NCBI GenBank assembly: GCA_955652855.1
Contig: CATPCN010000089.1
Span: 1 to 9,332 of the forward strand
Direction of reading: 5' to 3'
Source: an uncultured Chthoniobacterales bacterium
Lineage (GTDB): Bacteria; Verrucomicrobiota; Verrucomicrobiae; Chthoniobacterales; UBA10450
DNA length: 9,332 bases
Shown here in pieces: positions 1 to 5,113 of this stretch. How positions within the stretch are numbered: position 1 is the first letter of the stretch; every line of letters begins with the position of its first letter. The notes beneath the pieces are model-generated. The model worked only from the letters and a program-made list of their open reading frames with translations. It was not told the origin of the DNA and searched no databases. Both the position numbers and the translations under genes were made by a program.

Positions 1-2
1 AC

Positions 3-50
3 CTGGAGCTGATAAGGCAGGAAGCGACCGTTCGTGGCGATCCTGGTTGA
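3..50 (+). CDS. Possible 3' end of a VapB-type antitoxin gene (partial)
   Basis: The reading frame entering from the left edge is open and stops with TGA at 48-50. It encodes a short charged tail, LELIRQEATVRGDPG. It overlaps the GTG start of the downstream PIN toxin by 17 bases, which is the usual arrangement of an antitoxin gene preceding its toxin in type II modules. Only 15 codons are visible, so no DNA-binding domain can be seen. The assignment rests on position and on the charged, Arg/Glu-containing tail; it could equally be chance open frame. Confidence 0.3.
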   Translation: MELIRQEATVRGDPG

Positions 51-426
51 TACCGGCGCGCTGGAATTGCTGCGCCGCCGGGTGAAAAACGTGGAGCAGT
101 TGGCGCTCCGGTTTTTTCCTCCAGTAATTTGCTCCCATGTGGCTGCCGAATTTCTTTACGGCCAGCTATCTGCAAGGGTTTCTTCATCCGCACTGCTGCA
201 AGCCCAGGAATTTCTCGAGTCGTTCGATATTTTGGCCCCGAGCTTATCCACTGCCGCGATTTACGCCCGACTTCGTTCTACTCTGAAAGCGACAGGGCGC
301 ACTCTGCCAGACCCGGACTACTGGATCGCTGCTCACGCGATCGAAGAACGAATTCCGATCGTCTCCACCGACAAGCACTTCAAGCTTGTTCCCGAGCTCT
401 CGGTTCATCTTGTGCAGATTTCTTGA
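34..426 (+). CDS. vapC: VapC-like PIN-domain ribonuclease toxin
   Basis: This encodes a 130-residue protein, the normal size for a VapC toxin. PIN domains use a cluster of acidic residues to hold Mg/Mn and cleave RNA, typically tRNA or rRNA. The expected acids are in place: D6 in the opening LVDTG, E39 in AAEFLYG, D95 in DPDYWIAAHA and D113 in STDKHF. The GTG start at 34 follows in-frame stops at 10-15, so no earlier start exists. The stop TGA (424-426) shares a base with the ATG of the following ABC-ATPase stub (TGATG), suggesting they were once translationally coupled. The partner antitoxin would lie immediately upstream, mostly off the window. Toxin-antitoxin pairs are common passengers at the edges of variable glycan loci. 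The family call is secure; the target RNA is unknown. Confidence 0.88.
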   Translation: MAILVDTGALELLRRRVKNVEQLALRFFPPVICSHVAAEFLYGQLSARVSSSALLQAQEFLESFDILAPSLSTAAIYARLRSTLKATGRTLPDPDYWIAAHAIEERIPIVSTDKHFKLVPELSVHLVQIS

Positions 427-509
427 TGTCGGACTCGATCATCACCGTGGAGGGGCTCGGGAAGCGCTGCGGAGCACGAACGTGTGAAGGTAAAAAAGTG
501 ACAAGGTTA
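426..509 (+). pseudogene. N-terminal stub of a polysaccharide ABC-transporter ATPase
   Basis: The ATG at 426 opens a 28-codon frame that ends in TGA at 510-512. Its first 15 residues, MSDSIITVEGLGKRC, align without gaps to the start of the complete ABC ATPase downstream (MSEAIITVENLGKRY). After residue 15 the similarity stops and the frame runs into octamer repeats. By codon-by-codon counting only about 27 of the 45 shared bases match, most differences falling at third positions. The stub is therefore a divergent paralogue rather than a fresh duplication or a target-site duplication. It overlaps the vapC stop (TGATG), as a genuine operon gene would. It is read here as the surviving 5' end of an older exporter ATPase gene cut off by the adjacent cassette; the matching 3' scrap may be at about 4048-4116. 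No Walker motifs remain, so it is non-functional. Confidence 0.65.
478..509 (+). repeat. Octamer direct-repeat array, left flank of the four-helix-bundle gene
   Basis: Four consecutive 8-base units can be read without spacing: GAACGTGT (478), GAAGGTAA (486), AAAAGTGA (494) and CAAGGTTA (502). They share the pattern nAAnGTnn. The array abuts the ATG of the four-helix-bundle gene, its last base being the A of that start codon. The bases GTGTGAAGGT recur in inverted orientation elsewhere (see 1108-1118). Confidence 0.7.
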
Positions 510-874
510 TGAATTTCGCTGAACGGTTCGAAGATTTACGCATCTGGCAGGAAGCTCGTGCGCAGGTTTCGGCAGTTTACCGCTCCATGATGCGCGGGAG
601 CACAGGACACAGTGACTTCGGATTTCGGGACCAGTTGCAGCGCGCAGCGGTATCAGTGATGAACAACATCGCCGAGGGATTCGAGCGGAAAACGCCGAAA
701 GACTTCGCGCACTTTCTCGATCTGGCAAAAGGCTCGTGCGGCGAGGTACGGAGCATGCTCTACGTCGCCGAAGACTTGAAGTATCTTACAGCCGAACAAG
801 CGACGCGATTGCGTGGCGAAGCCGAGAAGATTTCGCGCGGCATCGCCGCTTTTACTAACCATCTTCGCTCCTAA
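509..874 (+). CDS. Four-helix-bundle protein (S23 / 23S rRNA intervening-sequence type)
   Basis: This 121-residue protein matches the four-helix-bundle family first seen in ORFs inside 23S rRNA intervening sequences and related in fold to the Avd proteins of diversity-generating retroelements. Landmarks are FEDLRIWQEA (about 7-16), the hallmark RDQLQRAAVS and NNIAEGFER stretch (about 40-60), FLDLAKGSCGEVRSML (about 69-84) and DLKYL (about 89-93). Length and helix order are those of a full family member, so the protein looks intact. The biochemical role of free-standing members is unresolved; they are thought to form basic oligomers that bind nucleic acid. No reverse transcriptase, variable repeat or rRNA sequence is nearby, so it is neither a retroelement part nor an IVS here. 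The ATG is preceded by AAGG only two bases away, a poorly spaced ribosome site. The gene is tightly framed by inverted octamer arrays. Confidence 0.9.
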   Translation: MNFAERFEDLRIWQEARAQVSAVYRSMMRGSTGHSDFGFRDQLQRAAVSVMNNIAEGFERKTPKDFAHFLDLAKGSCGEVRSMLYVAEDLKYLTAEQATRLRGEAEKISRGIAAFTNHLRS

Positions 875-911
875 ACTTTCCCACGTTCGCACGTGTAACA
901 TTCACACCCTT
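873..911 (-). repeat. Inverted octamer array, right flank of the four-helix-bundle gene
   Basis: Read on the minus strand from right to left the units are AAGGGTGT, GAATGTT (one base short), ACACGTGC, GAACGTGG and GAAAGTTT, the same nAAnGTnn pattern as the left array but in opposite orientation. The array begins on the last two bases of the four-helix-bundle stop codon and ends on the first T of the TTG start codon of the ABC ATPase. It therefore fills the whole intergenic space and leaves no room for a recognisable Shine-Dalgarno sequence. Confidence 0.65.
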
Positions 912-2299
912 TGAGCGAAGCGATAATAACTGTTGAAAACCTGGGCAAACGCTACCGCCTAGGCACGGGTCGTTCGAGCGAGCGCTACACCGCGCTGCGC
1001 GACGTGATCGCCCGGCGCGCGGCAGCCCCGTTCCGCGCGCTCGGTGCGAAAGTAGGAAAGTCGAAAAGTGCAAACGCCCGCGGACCTTCTCACCTTCCAA
1101 CCTTGGAACCTTCACACGCCGCGCCCGAAGAATTTTGGGCCCTGAAGGATGTGAGTTTCGAAGTGAAGCAGGGCGAAGTCTTGGGTATCATCGGACGCAA
1201 CGGCGCGGGCAAATCAACGCTCCTGAAAATCCTCAGCCGCATCACCGAACCGACCGAAGGCAAAGTGCGGATCAAAAGCCGCGTCGCTTCGTTGCTGGAA
1301 GTAGGCACTGGCTTTCACTCTGAGCTAACCGGACGCGAAAACATTTTTCTAAATGGCGCGATCCTCGGAATGAGCCACGCGGAAATCAAAGCGAAGTTCG
1401 ACGAGATCGTCGCCTTCGCCGAAACCGAAAAGTTTCTCGACACTCCGATCAAGCGCTACAGCAGCGGGATGAATGTGCGACTGGCTTTCGCTGTGGCCGC
1501 GCATCTCGAACCGGAAATACTTATCATAGACGAAGTTCTGGCCGTCGGCGATGCCGAGTTTCAAAAGAAGTGTCTGGGCAAGATGAAGGAAGTATCAGGC
1601 CGCGAAGGCCGCACTGTTCTTCTCGTGAGCCATCAGATTGCCACGATCCAAGCCCTTTGCTCCAGATGTGCGGTATTGGAAAACGGAAAAGTCAAGTATA
1701 TTGGCGACACTGAGCGAGCCATTCGGAATTACACCCCCCTCTTCAGCAACCATTTTGATGGAGATCTGTCCCAGGTCAAATCAAGGAGCGGGGCTGGGAA
1801 CGTCCGATTTACCCGTCTTGAAATTAAAGATACAGGCGGGCGTCTTCTTGAATATGGTGTGACGGCCGAGCCTATAGAGTTTCATCTTCGCGTGGCGAGT
1901 TCAGGCTTCAAAGAGAAGATTTCGGCTCGGATCGGGATTGGCTTCGCTAATAACTTGCAGTCTCCACTCTTCGTCTGCGGGACTGAAATGACCATGGGCC
2001 ACCAAGCAATGGTTAGTCACGGCGACACCCTGATTTGCAGAATACCCCGCCTTCCCCTCGGAGCAGGACGCTATAATCTTACGCTGTTTATCGAAACGAA
2101 TGGGATTATCCAGGACTTTATTGCCGACCACATCACCTTTGAAGTCGAAGACCGCGATTATTTCGGCCAGGGCAAGAATTGTCCCAGAGGTTGGGAAGGG
2201 AAAAGTGTGTTAGTGGATCACGCCTGGGAAATCTGTAATGAAACAACCCGAGTTAATATCCATGCTCAAAAGACTCAAACATGTTCTTCGGCGAATTAA
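911..2299 (+). CDS. Wzt-like ATP-binding subunit of a polysaccharide ABC exporter
   Basis: The 462-residue protein has an ABC ATPase domain (about 1-275) and a C-terminal glycan-binding domain (about 295-440). It is expected to drive export of finished lipid-linked polysaccharide across the inner membrane with a permease partner not seen here. Motifs are Walker A GRNGAGKST (95-103), the family-specific LLEVGTGFHSELTGRENI (128-145), signature YSSGM (183-187), Walker B ILIIDE (203-208), D-loop AVGDAEF (211-217) and switch histidine H241. In this family the C-terminal domain recognises the modified end of the glycan, which suits the methyltransferases that follow. Oddities: a TTG start with no visible ribosome site, directly abutting a repeat array; a repeat-encoded segment at about residues 46-69; and a tail after VLVDHAW (434-439) that overlaps the next gene by 62 bases. 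The stretch after about 1640 looks less GC-rich than the ATPase half. Confidence 0.93.
   Translation: MSEAIITVENLGKRYRLGTGRSSERYTALRDVIARRAAAPFRALGAKVGKSKSANARGPSHLPTLEPSHAAPEEFWALKDVSFEVKQGEVLGIIGRNGAGKSTLLKILSRITEPTEGKVRIKSRVASLLEVGTGFHSELTGRENIFLNGAILGMSHAEIKAKFDEIVAFAETEKFLDTPIKRYSSGMNVRLAFAVAAHLEPEILIIDEVLAVGDAEFQKKCLGKMKEVSGREGRTVLLVSHQIATIQALCSRCAVLENGKVKYIGDTERAIRNYTPLFSNHFDGDLSQVKSRSGAGNVRFTRLEIKDTGGRLLEYGVTAEPIEFHLRVASSGFKEKISARIGIGFANNLQSPLFVCGTEMTMGHQAMVSHGDTLICRIPRLPLGAGRYNLTLFIETNGIIQDFIADHITFEVEDRDYFGQGKNCPRGWEGKSVLVDHAWEICNETTRVNIHAQKTQTCSSAN
1048..1113 (+). repeat. In-frame pair of inverted octamer arrays inside the ABC ATPase gene
   Basis: The forward half has GAAAGTAG (1048), GAAAGTCG (1056), AAAAGTGC (1064) and a weaker AAACGCCC (1072). 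After a two-base spacer the inverted half has GGACCTTC (1082), TCACCTTC (1090), CAACCTTG (1098) and GAACCTTC (1106), whose reverse complements are GAAGGTCC, GAAGGTGA, CAAGGTTG and GAAGGTTC. The two halves could form an imperfect hairpin. The 66 bases contain no stop and encode a low-complexity Lys/Ser/Pro-rich linker ahead of the conserved EFWALKDVSFEV block. The pattern is the same as around the four-helix-bundle gene but with no ORF between the halves. Confidence 0.7.
1108..1118 (-). repeat. 11-bp word shared in inverted orientation with the cassette left end
   Basis: ACCTTCACACG at 1108-1118 is the exact reverse complement of CGTGTGAAGGT at 481-491. It forms the outer edge of both repeat structures: the left edge of the four-helix-bundle cassette and the right edge of the array pair inside the ABC gene. 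A related, imperfect version (GGTGTGAATGT on the minus strand) lies at the right end of the cassette near 897-909. This suggests a common terminal word, and raises the possibility that 481-1118 as a whole is one composite unit. Confidence 0.55.
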
Positions 2300-3026
2300 A
2301 TTGTATCGGGAATTCTCAGAATTTCGTCAGTGGCGGCGGGATTATCGCCACTTGAACCGGGAGCGGCTTCACTGGATCCTTCAATATCATGAAATACAGC
2401 AGGGCGGCAAAGTTTCCTATGAACGCAAGCTTCCCTTGAACTGCGATGGGCTTCCACATCCATGGATCACTTATGGGGCGCTCGATTATCTGTTACAGTT
2501 CGATTTTTCGACTTGCCAAATTTTCGAATACGGTTCCGGGAACAGTTCCCAATTCTGGGCTAAAAGATGCCGACAGTTGATTAGCGTCGAATCAGATGAG
2601 AAATGGGCAGCGTCTAATCGACAGGCTGCCTTGCCCAATCAACGGTTGGTTTACGCGAGGGACGAACATTCTTATGCCAGTTGCATCGCTAAATTTGATA
2701 CGAAGTTCGAAGTGATTGTGATTGACGGAGACTTTCGTCCCGCCTGCGCAATAGCGGCACTTCCGTATCTGGCCGAGAACGGCATGATCTTGTTTGATAA
2801 TTCTGATTGGTTTCCGAAGACTGTAGCCTTTTTGGCCTCCAAGGGCCTCACTCAAATTGATTTTGTCGGCCCGGGACCTATCAACAACTACCTCTGGGCT
2901 ACTTCCCTCTTTCTAGGCCAGCATTTTAGAATCCCGCGAGCACAGCGCAATGGTCAAATTCTGATAACGGGCGGATTGGGCCATAAGTTGGATGATGAGG
3001 TAAATTTTGAAAATGAGCTACCGTGA
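2238..3026 (+). CDS. SAM-dependent methyltransferase-like protein of a glycan cluster
   Basis: This 262-residue protein has a Rossmann-type methyltransferase layout. It has a basic N-terminus (1-45), a glycine-rich SAM-binding loop IFEYGSGNSS (95-104), an acid after the next strand in SVESDEKW (116-123), the strand VIVIDGDFR (159-167) and ILFDNSDW (184-191). The substrate is not predictable; the context argues for modification of a sugar or the glycan end. The ATG at 2238 lies inside the ABC ATPase gene (TAATG, with GGGA about 10 bases upstream), while a second ATG at 2262 would give a protein starting MLKRLKHVL. Either way the gene is co-transcribed and probably coupled to the ATPase. The next gene starts 9 bases downstream. 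Low-resolution alternatives are another class I SAM enzyme or a catalytically silent relative. Confidence 0.75.
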   Translation: MKQPELISMLKRLKHVLRRIKLYREFSEFRQWRRDYRHLNRERLHWILQYHEIQQGGKVSYERKLPLNCDGLPHPWITYGALDYLLQFDFSTCQIFEYGSGNSSQFWAKRCRQLISVESDEKWAASNRQAALPNQRLVYARDEHSYASCIAKFDTKFEVIVIDGDFRPACAIAALPYLAENGMILFDNSDWFPKTVAFLASKGLTQIDFVGPGPINNYLWATSLFLGQHFRIPRAQRNGQILITGGLGHKLDDEVNFENELP

Positions 3027-3035
3027 GTCTTCTCC

Positions 3036-3737
3036 ATGATTAAACGCCTTTACAGACGGGCTTACGCTCGTTTGCGGCCTCCTAATCCACACTGTTCTTG
3101 GATGCATACCTTTTCGCAAGAAGGGGAAGATGTTTTGCTCGATCGCGTATTCGAGAACAAGCCGACGGGGTTTTACGTGGATGTAGGCGCGCATCACCCG
3201 ACCCGTTTTTCCAACACCTATAGCTCCTATCTTCGTGGCTGGAATGGGATCAACATTGACCCAAGACCAGGCATGGCCACCGAATTTGCGGACCTTCGTC
3301 CCAGAGATATCAACTTGGAATTTGGAATTGGAACCTCTGCCGGGATGCTTGATTATTACATGTTCAACGAACCCGCTTTGAACACTTTCGATCGGGCCGT
3401 TGCCGATCAGCGAAACGGCCTTAGATCCTACCGGCTCGTGGACACGAAGAAAGTTCCCGTCAGGCCTTTGGCAGAAGTGCTCAAGAGTTATTTGCCCCCG
3501 TCTCAGAAGATTGATTTCTTGACCGTTGACGTGGAAGGATTGGATCTGGAAGTTCTCAAATCCAATGACTGGTCGGCCTTTCAACCTCGACTAGTCCTGG
3601 CAGAAGACCCTAGCGCGATTTCGATGGAACTCGCAATAAACTGTCCGCTCACCCTGTATATGGCCGGTTTAGGCTACGAGTTTTTTGCCAAGACATTTTG
3701 CACGATGTTTTTCAGGCGACGCGACCCAAATGTCTGA
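3036..3737 (+). CDS. FkbM-family methyltransferase
   Basis: The 233-residue protein carries the marks of the FkbM family of O-methyltransferases, frequent in glycan clusters. These are SQEGEDVLLDRVF (27-39), motif I FYVDVGAHHP (46-55) followed by NTYSSYLRGWNGINIDP (60-76), and the C-terminal block DFLTVDVEGLDLEVL (160-174) with PRLVLAED (184-191). FkbM enzymes transfer a methyl group from SAM to a hydroxyl; here the acceptor is presumably a sugar in the exported polysaccharide. It follows the preceding methyltransferase by 9 bases and reads as part of the same operon. The ATG at 3036 is the natural start. After its stop the same frame stays open for about 52 codons, but that stretch appears to belong to a broken glycosyltransferase, not to this protein. 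Confidence 0.9.
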   Translation: MIKRLYRRAYARLRPPNPHCSWMHTFSQEGEDVLLDRVFENKPTGFYVDVGAHHPTRFSNTYSSYLRGWNGINIDPRPGMATEFADLRPRDINLEFGIGTSAGMLDYYMFNEPALNTFDRAVADQRNGLRSYRLVDTKKVPVRPLAEVLKSYLPPSQKIDFLTVDVEGLDLEVLKSNDWSAFQPRLVLAEDPSAISMELAINCPLTLYMAGLGYEFFAKTFCTMFFRRRDPNV

Positions 3738-3758
3738 TTGGCCTTCAATCGAAGGGCA

Positions 3759-3979
3759 TATCCTACGAATATTATTAAGAACTTTAATCGTTTATGCTCT
3801 CCGGAAACCTCCGACCGTAAAGTTTTGATCGATATGTATCAGTCACCCCTGTTCCGCGACCGGACCACCCTGGCGAGGAGAAAATCTGCGCTGTGACTTG
3901 TCGTGTCTTAGATCAAGTGGACTGGCCATTCGAGGTGAAAACGCTGTTTCGGAAGCAAGCTGTACAATATATTCGCTAA
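3759..3979 (+). pseudogene. Decayed 5' part of a GT-A glycosyltransferase
   Basis: Between the FkbM gene and the next intact gene, translated fragments resemble the N-terminal third of the glycosyltransferase at 4113-5099. In one frame 3762-3842 gives a PTNIIKNFNR-like start followed by SPETSDRKVL, comparable to TPIVLLIFNRPDLVRGVL. In another frame 3854-3952 gives PRPDHPGEEKIC, then RVLDQVDWPFEVKTLFR. The latter parallels the intact gene's PRPD, the cysteine at its residue 49, and VDWPCEV at its residues 60-66, with nearly equal spacing (17 against 18 residues between PRPD and VDWP). The frame changes around 3842-3855 and the second frame ends at TAA 3977-3979, before any DxD catalytic motif. 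There is no full-length reading frame. It is interpreted as a truncated, frameshifted copy left at a recombination junction. Confidence 0.6.
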
Positions 3980-4047
3980 AACAGAATATTATGATTTACG
4001 CGTATAACTTGTATGTTGCTAAGACTGTTCACTGCTATTTATCGTCT

Positions 4048-4116
4048 TCAGAAGGGAAAGTCGTGCTGGTTGATCACAAGTGGGCCCGCGACGACGAGCC
4101 CGAGAGCAATTTGTGA
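4048..4116 (+). pseudogene. C-terminal scrap of a polysaccharide ABC-transporter ATPase
   Basis: The frame ending in TGA at 4114-4116 encodes SEGKVVLVDHKWARDDEPESNL, closely similar to WEGKSVLVDHAWE at the end of the complete ABC ATPase (about residues 428-440). Over the 33 bases from GAA to TGG, 24 match. Upstream of about 4048 the resemblance to the glycan-binding domain fades. No start codon or ATPase motif belongs to this fragment; a TTG-initiated frame can be drawn from 3898 but its first part reads through the glycosyltransferase remnant in the wrong frame. The TGA overlaps the GTG of the next gene (GTGA), a typical operon junction. This implies that an ABC ATPase gene originally preceded that glycosyltransferase. 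It may be the 3' end of the gene whose 5' stub starts at 426. Confidence 0.6.
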
Positions 4117-5099
4117 ACACGCCAATTGTACTCCTCATCTTTAATCGGCCTGATCTCGTGCGTGGCGTGTTGTCACGGATCCGTGATGCAGGTCCGAAGC
4201 GGCTTTTCATCATCGCGGACGGTCCGCGACCAGACTGCGAAGATGATGTACATCTGTGCGAAGCAGCCCGGACGCTCGTTGATGAAGGTGTCGACTGGCC
4301 GTGCGAAGTTGAGCGAAACTATTCGGTGGCGAATCTGGGGTGCAAGCGACGGGTGGCGAGCGGTTTGGACTGGGTATTTGCTCGGGTCGATACCGCTATA
4401 ATCTTGGAAGATGATTGTTTCCCGTCACCCAGCTTCTTTCCGTTCTGCGAGGAACTTCTCACGCGGTTTCGCACAGATGAAAGAGTAATGCACATAAACG
4501 GTACTAACATGCAGTTTGGTGTCTCTCGAGCTCCGGGCAGCTACTACTTCTCGAAATACATGCACGTTTGGGGCTGGGCGACATGGCGCCGCGCGTGGGC
4601 GCATTACGACTCACATATGCTAGGGTGGCAAGCGTTACGAGAGTCAACGCTTCTGCGGAGCTTGTTCGACAGCGCAGAAGAAGCGTCGTACTGGACAGGT
4701 CATTTTGACCAAATAGCAGAAGGACTAATCGATACGTGGGATTATCAGTGGGTCTACAGTTGCTGGACGCAGCGAGGGCTTGCAATCACCCCGGACAAGA
4801 ACTTGATTTCAAATGTCGGGTTTCGTGCGGACGCCACTCATACGAGGAGCCGCACCGTAGCGACCGAGCTTCAGGCCCACCCGATTTCCAAACCTCGCCA
4901 TCCAGAGTTTGTCATTAGGGACCGTGTTGCCGACGAGTTCACCTTTGCACAAGCATTTGGTGGTGATGAACGACGGCGCCAGAGAAGTATGGCGCGCCGA
5001 TTGCGCCGACGAGCGGACTGTATTGTCCAATCCGCGTTGCGACTGCCGAGACATATGCTCCAGCTCGCCGCACGGTGCGCAGGAAGCGCGAAAGCGTAA
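4113..5099 (+). CDS. GT-A-fold glycosyltransferase (nucleotide-diphospho-sugar transferase type)
   Basis: The 328-residue protein belongs to a GT2-like family often annotated as nucleotide-diphospho-sugar transferase in glycan loci. It opens with the strand TPIVLLIFNRPD (3-14), then FIIADGPRPD (32-41), VDWPCEV (60-66), NLGCKRRVASGLDWVF (74-89), the metal-binding acidic motif IILEDDCFP (96-104) and the aromatic acceptor-region block YMHVWGWATWRRAW. It should transfer a sugar from a nucleotide sugar to the growing glycan at the cytoplasmic face of the membrane. The frame is open from a GTG at 4080. The GTG at 4113 is preferred because it puts the conserved TPIV strand at the N-terminus, overlaps the upstream stop as GTGA, and follows a GAGAG stretch. 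A decayed relative lies immediately upstream at 3759-3979. Confidence 0.88.
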   Translation: MNTPIVLLIFNRPDLVRGVLSRIRDAGPKRLFIIADGPRPDCEDDVHLCEAARTLVDEGVDWPCEVERNYSVANLGCKRRVASGLDWVFARVDTAIILEDDCFPSPSFFPFCEELLTRFRTDERVMHINGTNMQFGVSRAPGSYYFSKYMHVWGWATWRRAWAHYDSHMLGWQALRESTLLRSLFDSAEEASYWTGHFDQIAEGLIDTWDYQWVYSCWTQRGLAITPDKNLISNVGFRADATHTRSRTVATELQAHPISKPRHPEFVIRDRVADEFTFAQAFGGDERRRQRSMARRLRRRADCIVQSALRLPRHMLQLAARCAGSAKA

Positions 5100-5113
5100 G
5101 ATTGCCACGAATT

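Larger units (their letters stand above)
478..911 (+). mobile_element. Candidate cassette: four-helix-bundle ORF framed by inverted octamer arrays
   Basis: The unit consists of four forward octamers (478-509), the four-helix-bundle ORF (509-874) and five octamers in the opposite orientation (873-911), 434 bases in total. The outermost 16 bases of the two ends, compared as inverted repeats (GAACGTGTGAAGGTAA against AAGGGTGTGAATGTTA), match at 11 positions. The cassette lies exactly between an ABC-ATPase stub and the start codon of a complete ABC ATPase. No transposase, integrase or clear target-site duplication is present, so any movement would need help in trans or could be recombination-driven. 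Calling it mobile is an inference from its boundaries and from the related ORF-less array pair at 1048-1113. Confidence 0.45.

Noticed and set aside
129..512. Second plus-strand frame overlapping vapC
   Set aside because: It overlaps the well-supported PIN domain in another frame and has no domain signal of its own.
509..874. Four-helix-bundle gene as the Avd component of a diversity-generating retroelement
   Set aside because: No reverse transcriptase, template/variable repeat pair or adenine-biased variable region is visible anywhere in the window.
426..955. The two MS.-IITVE-LGKR starts as a recent duplication or target-site duplication from cassette insertion
   Set aside because: Only about 60% of the aligned bases match, with differences at nearly every third position, so the copies are long-diverged paralogues.
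478..1113. Octamer arrays as a CRISPR
   Set aside because: The units are 8 bases, contiguous, degenerate and inverted about a centre; there are no spacers and no cas genes.
3018..3584. Long minus-strand open frame (188 codons) opposite the FkbM gene
   Set aside because: It lies antisense to a protein with clear FkbM motifs, has no recognisable domain, and fits the usual shadow of a biased codon pattern.
3738..4047. Transcription terminator or promoter in the largest intergenic gap
   Set aside because: No GC-rich stem with a T-run and no convincing -35/-10 pair was seen; the gap is better explained by gene remnants.
3898..4116. 72-codon frame taken as an independent gene
   Set aside because: Its first half crosses the glycosyltransferase remnant in a different frame from the similarity, and only its last part resembles a known protein (ABC ATPase end). 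It is better described as two remnants.
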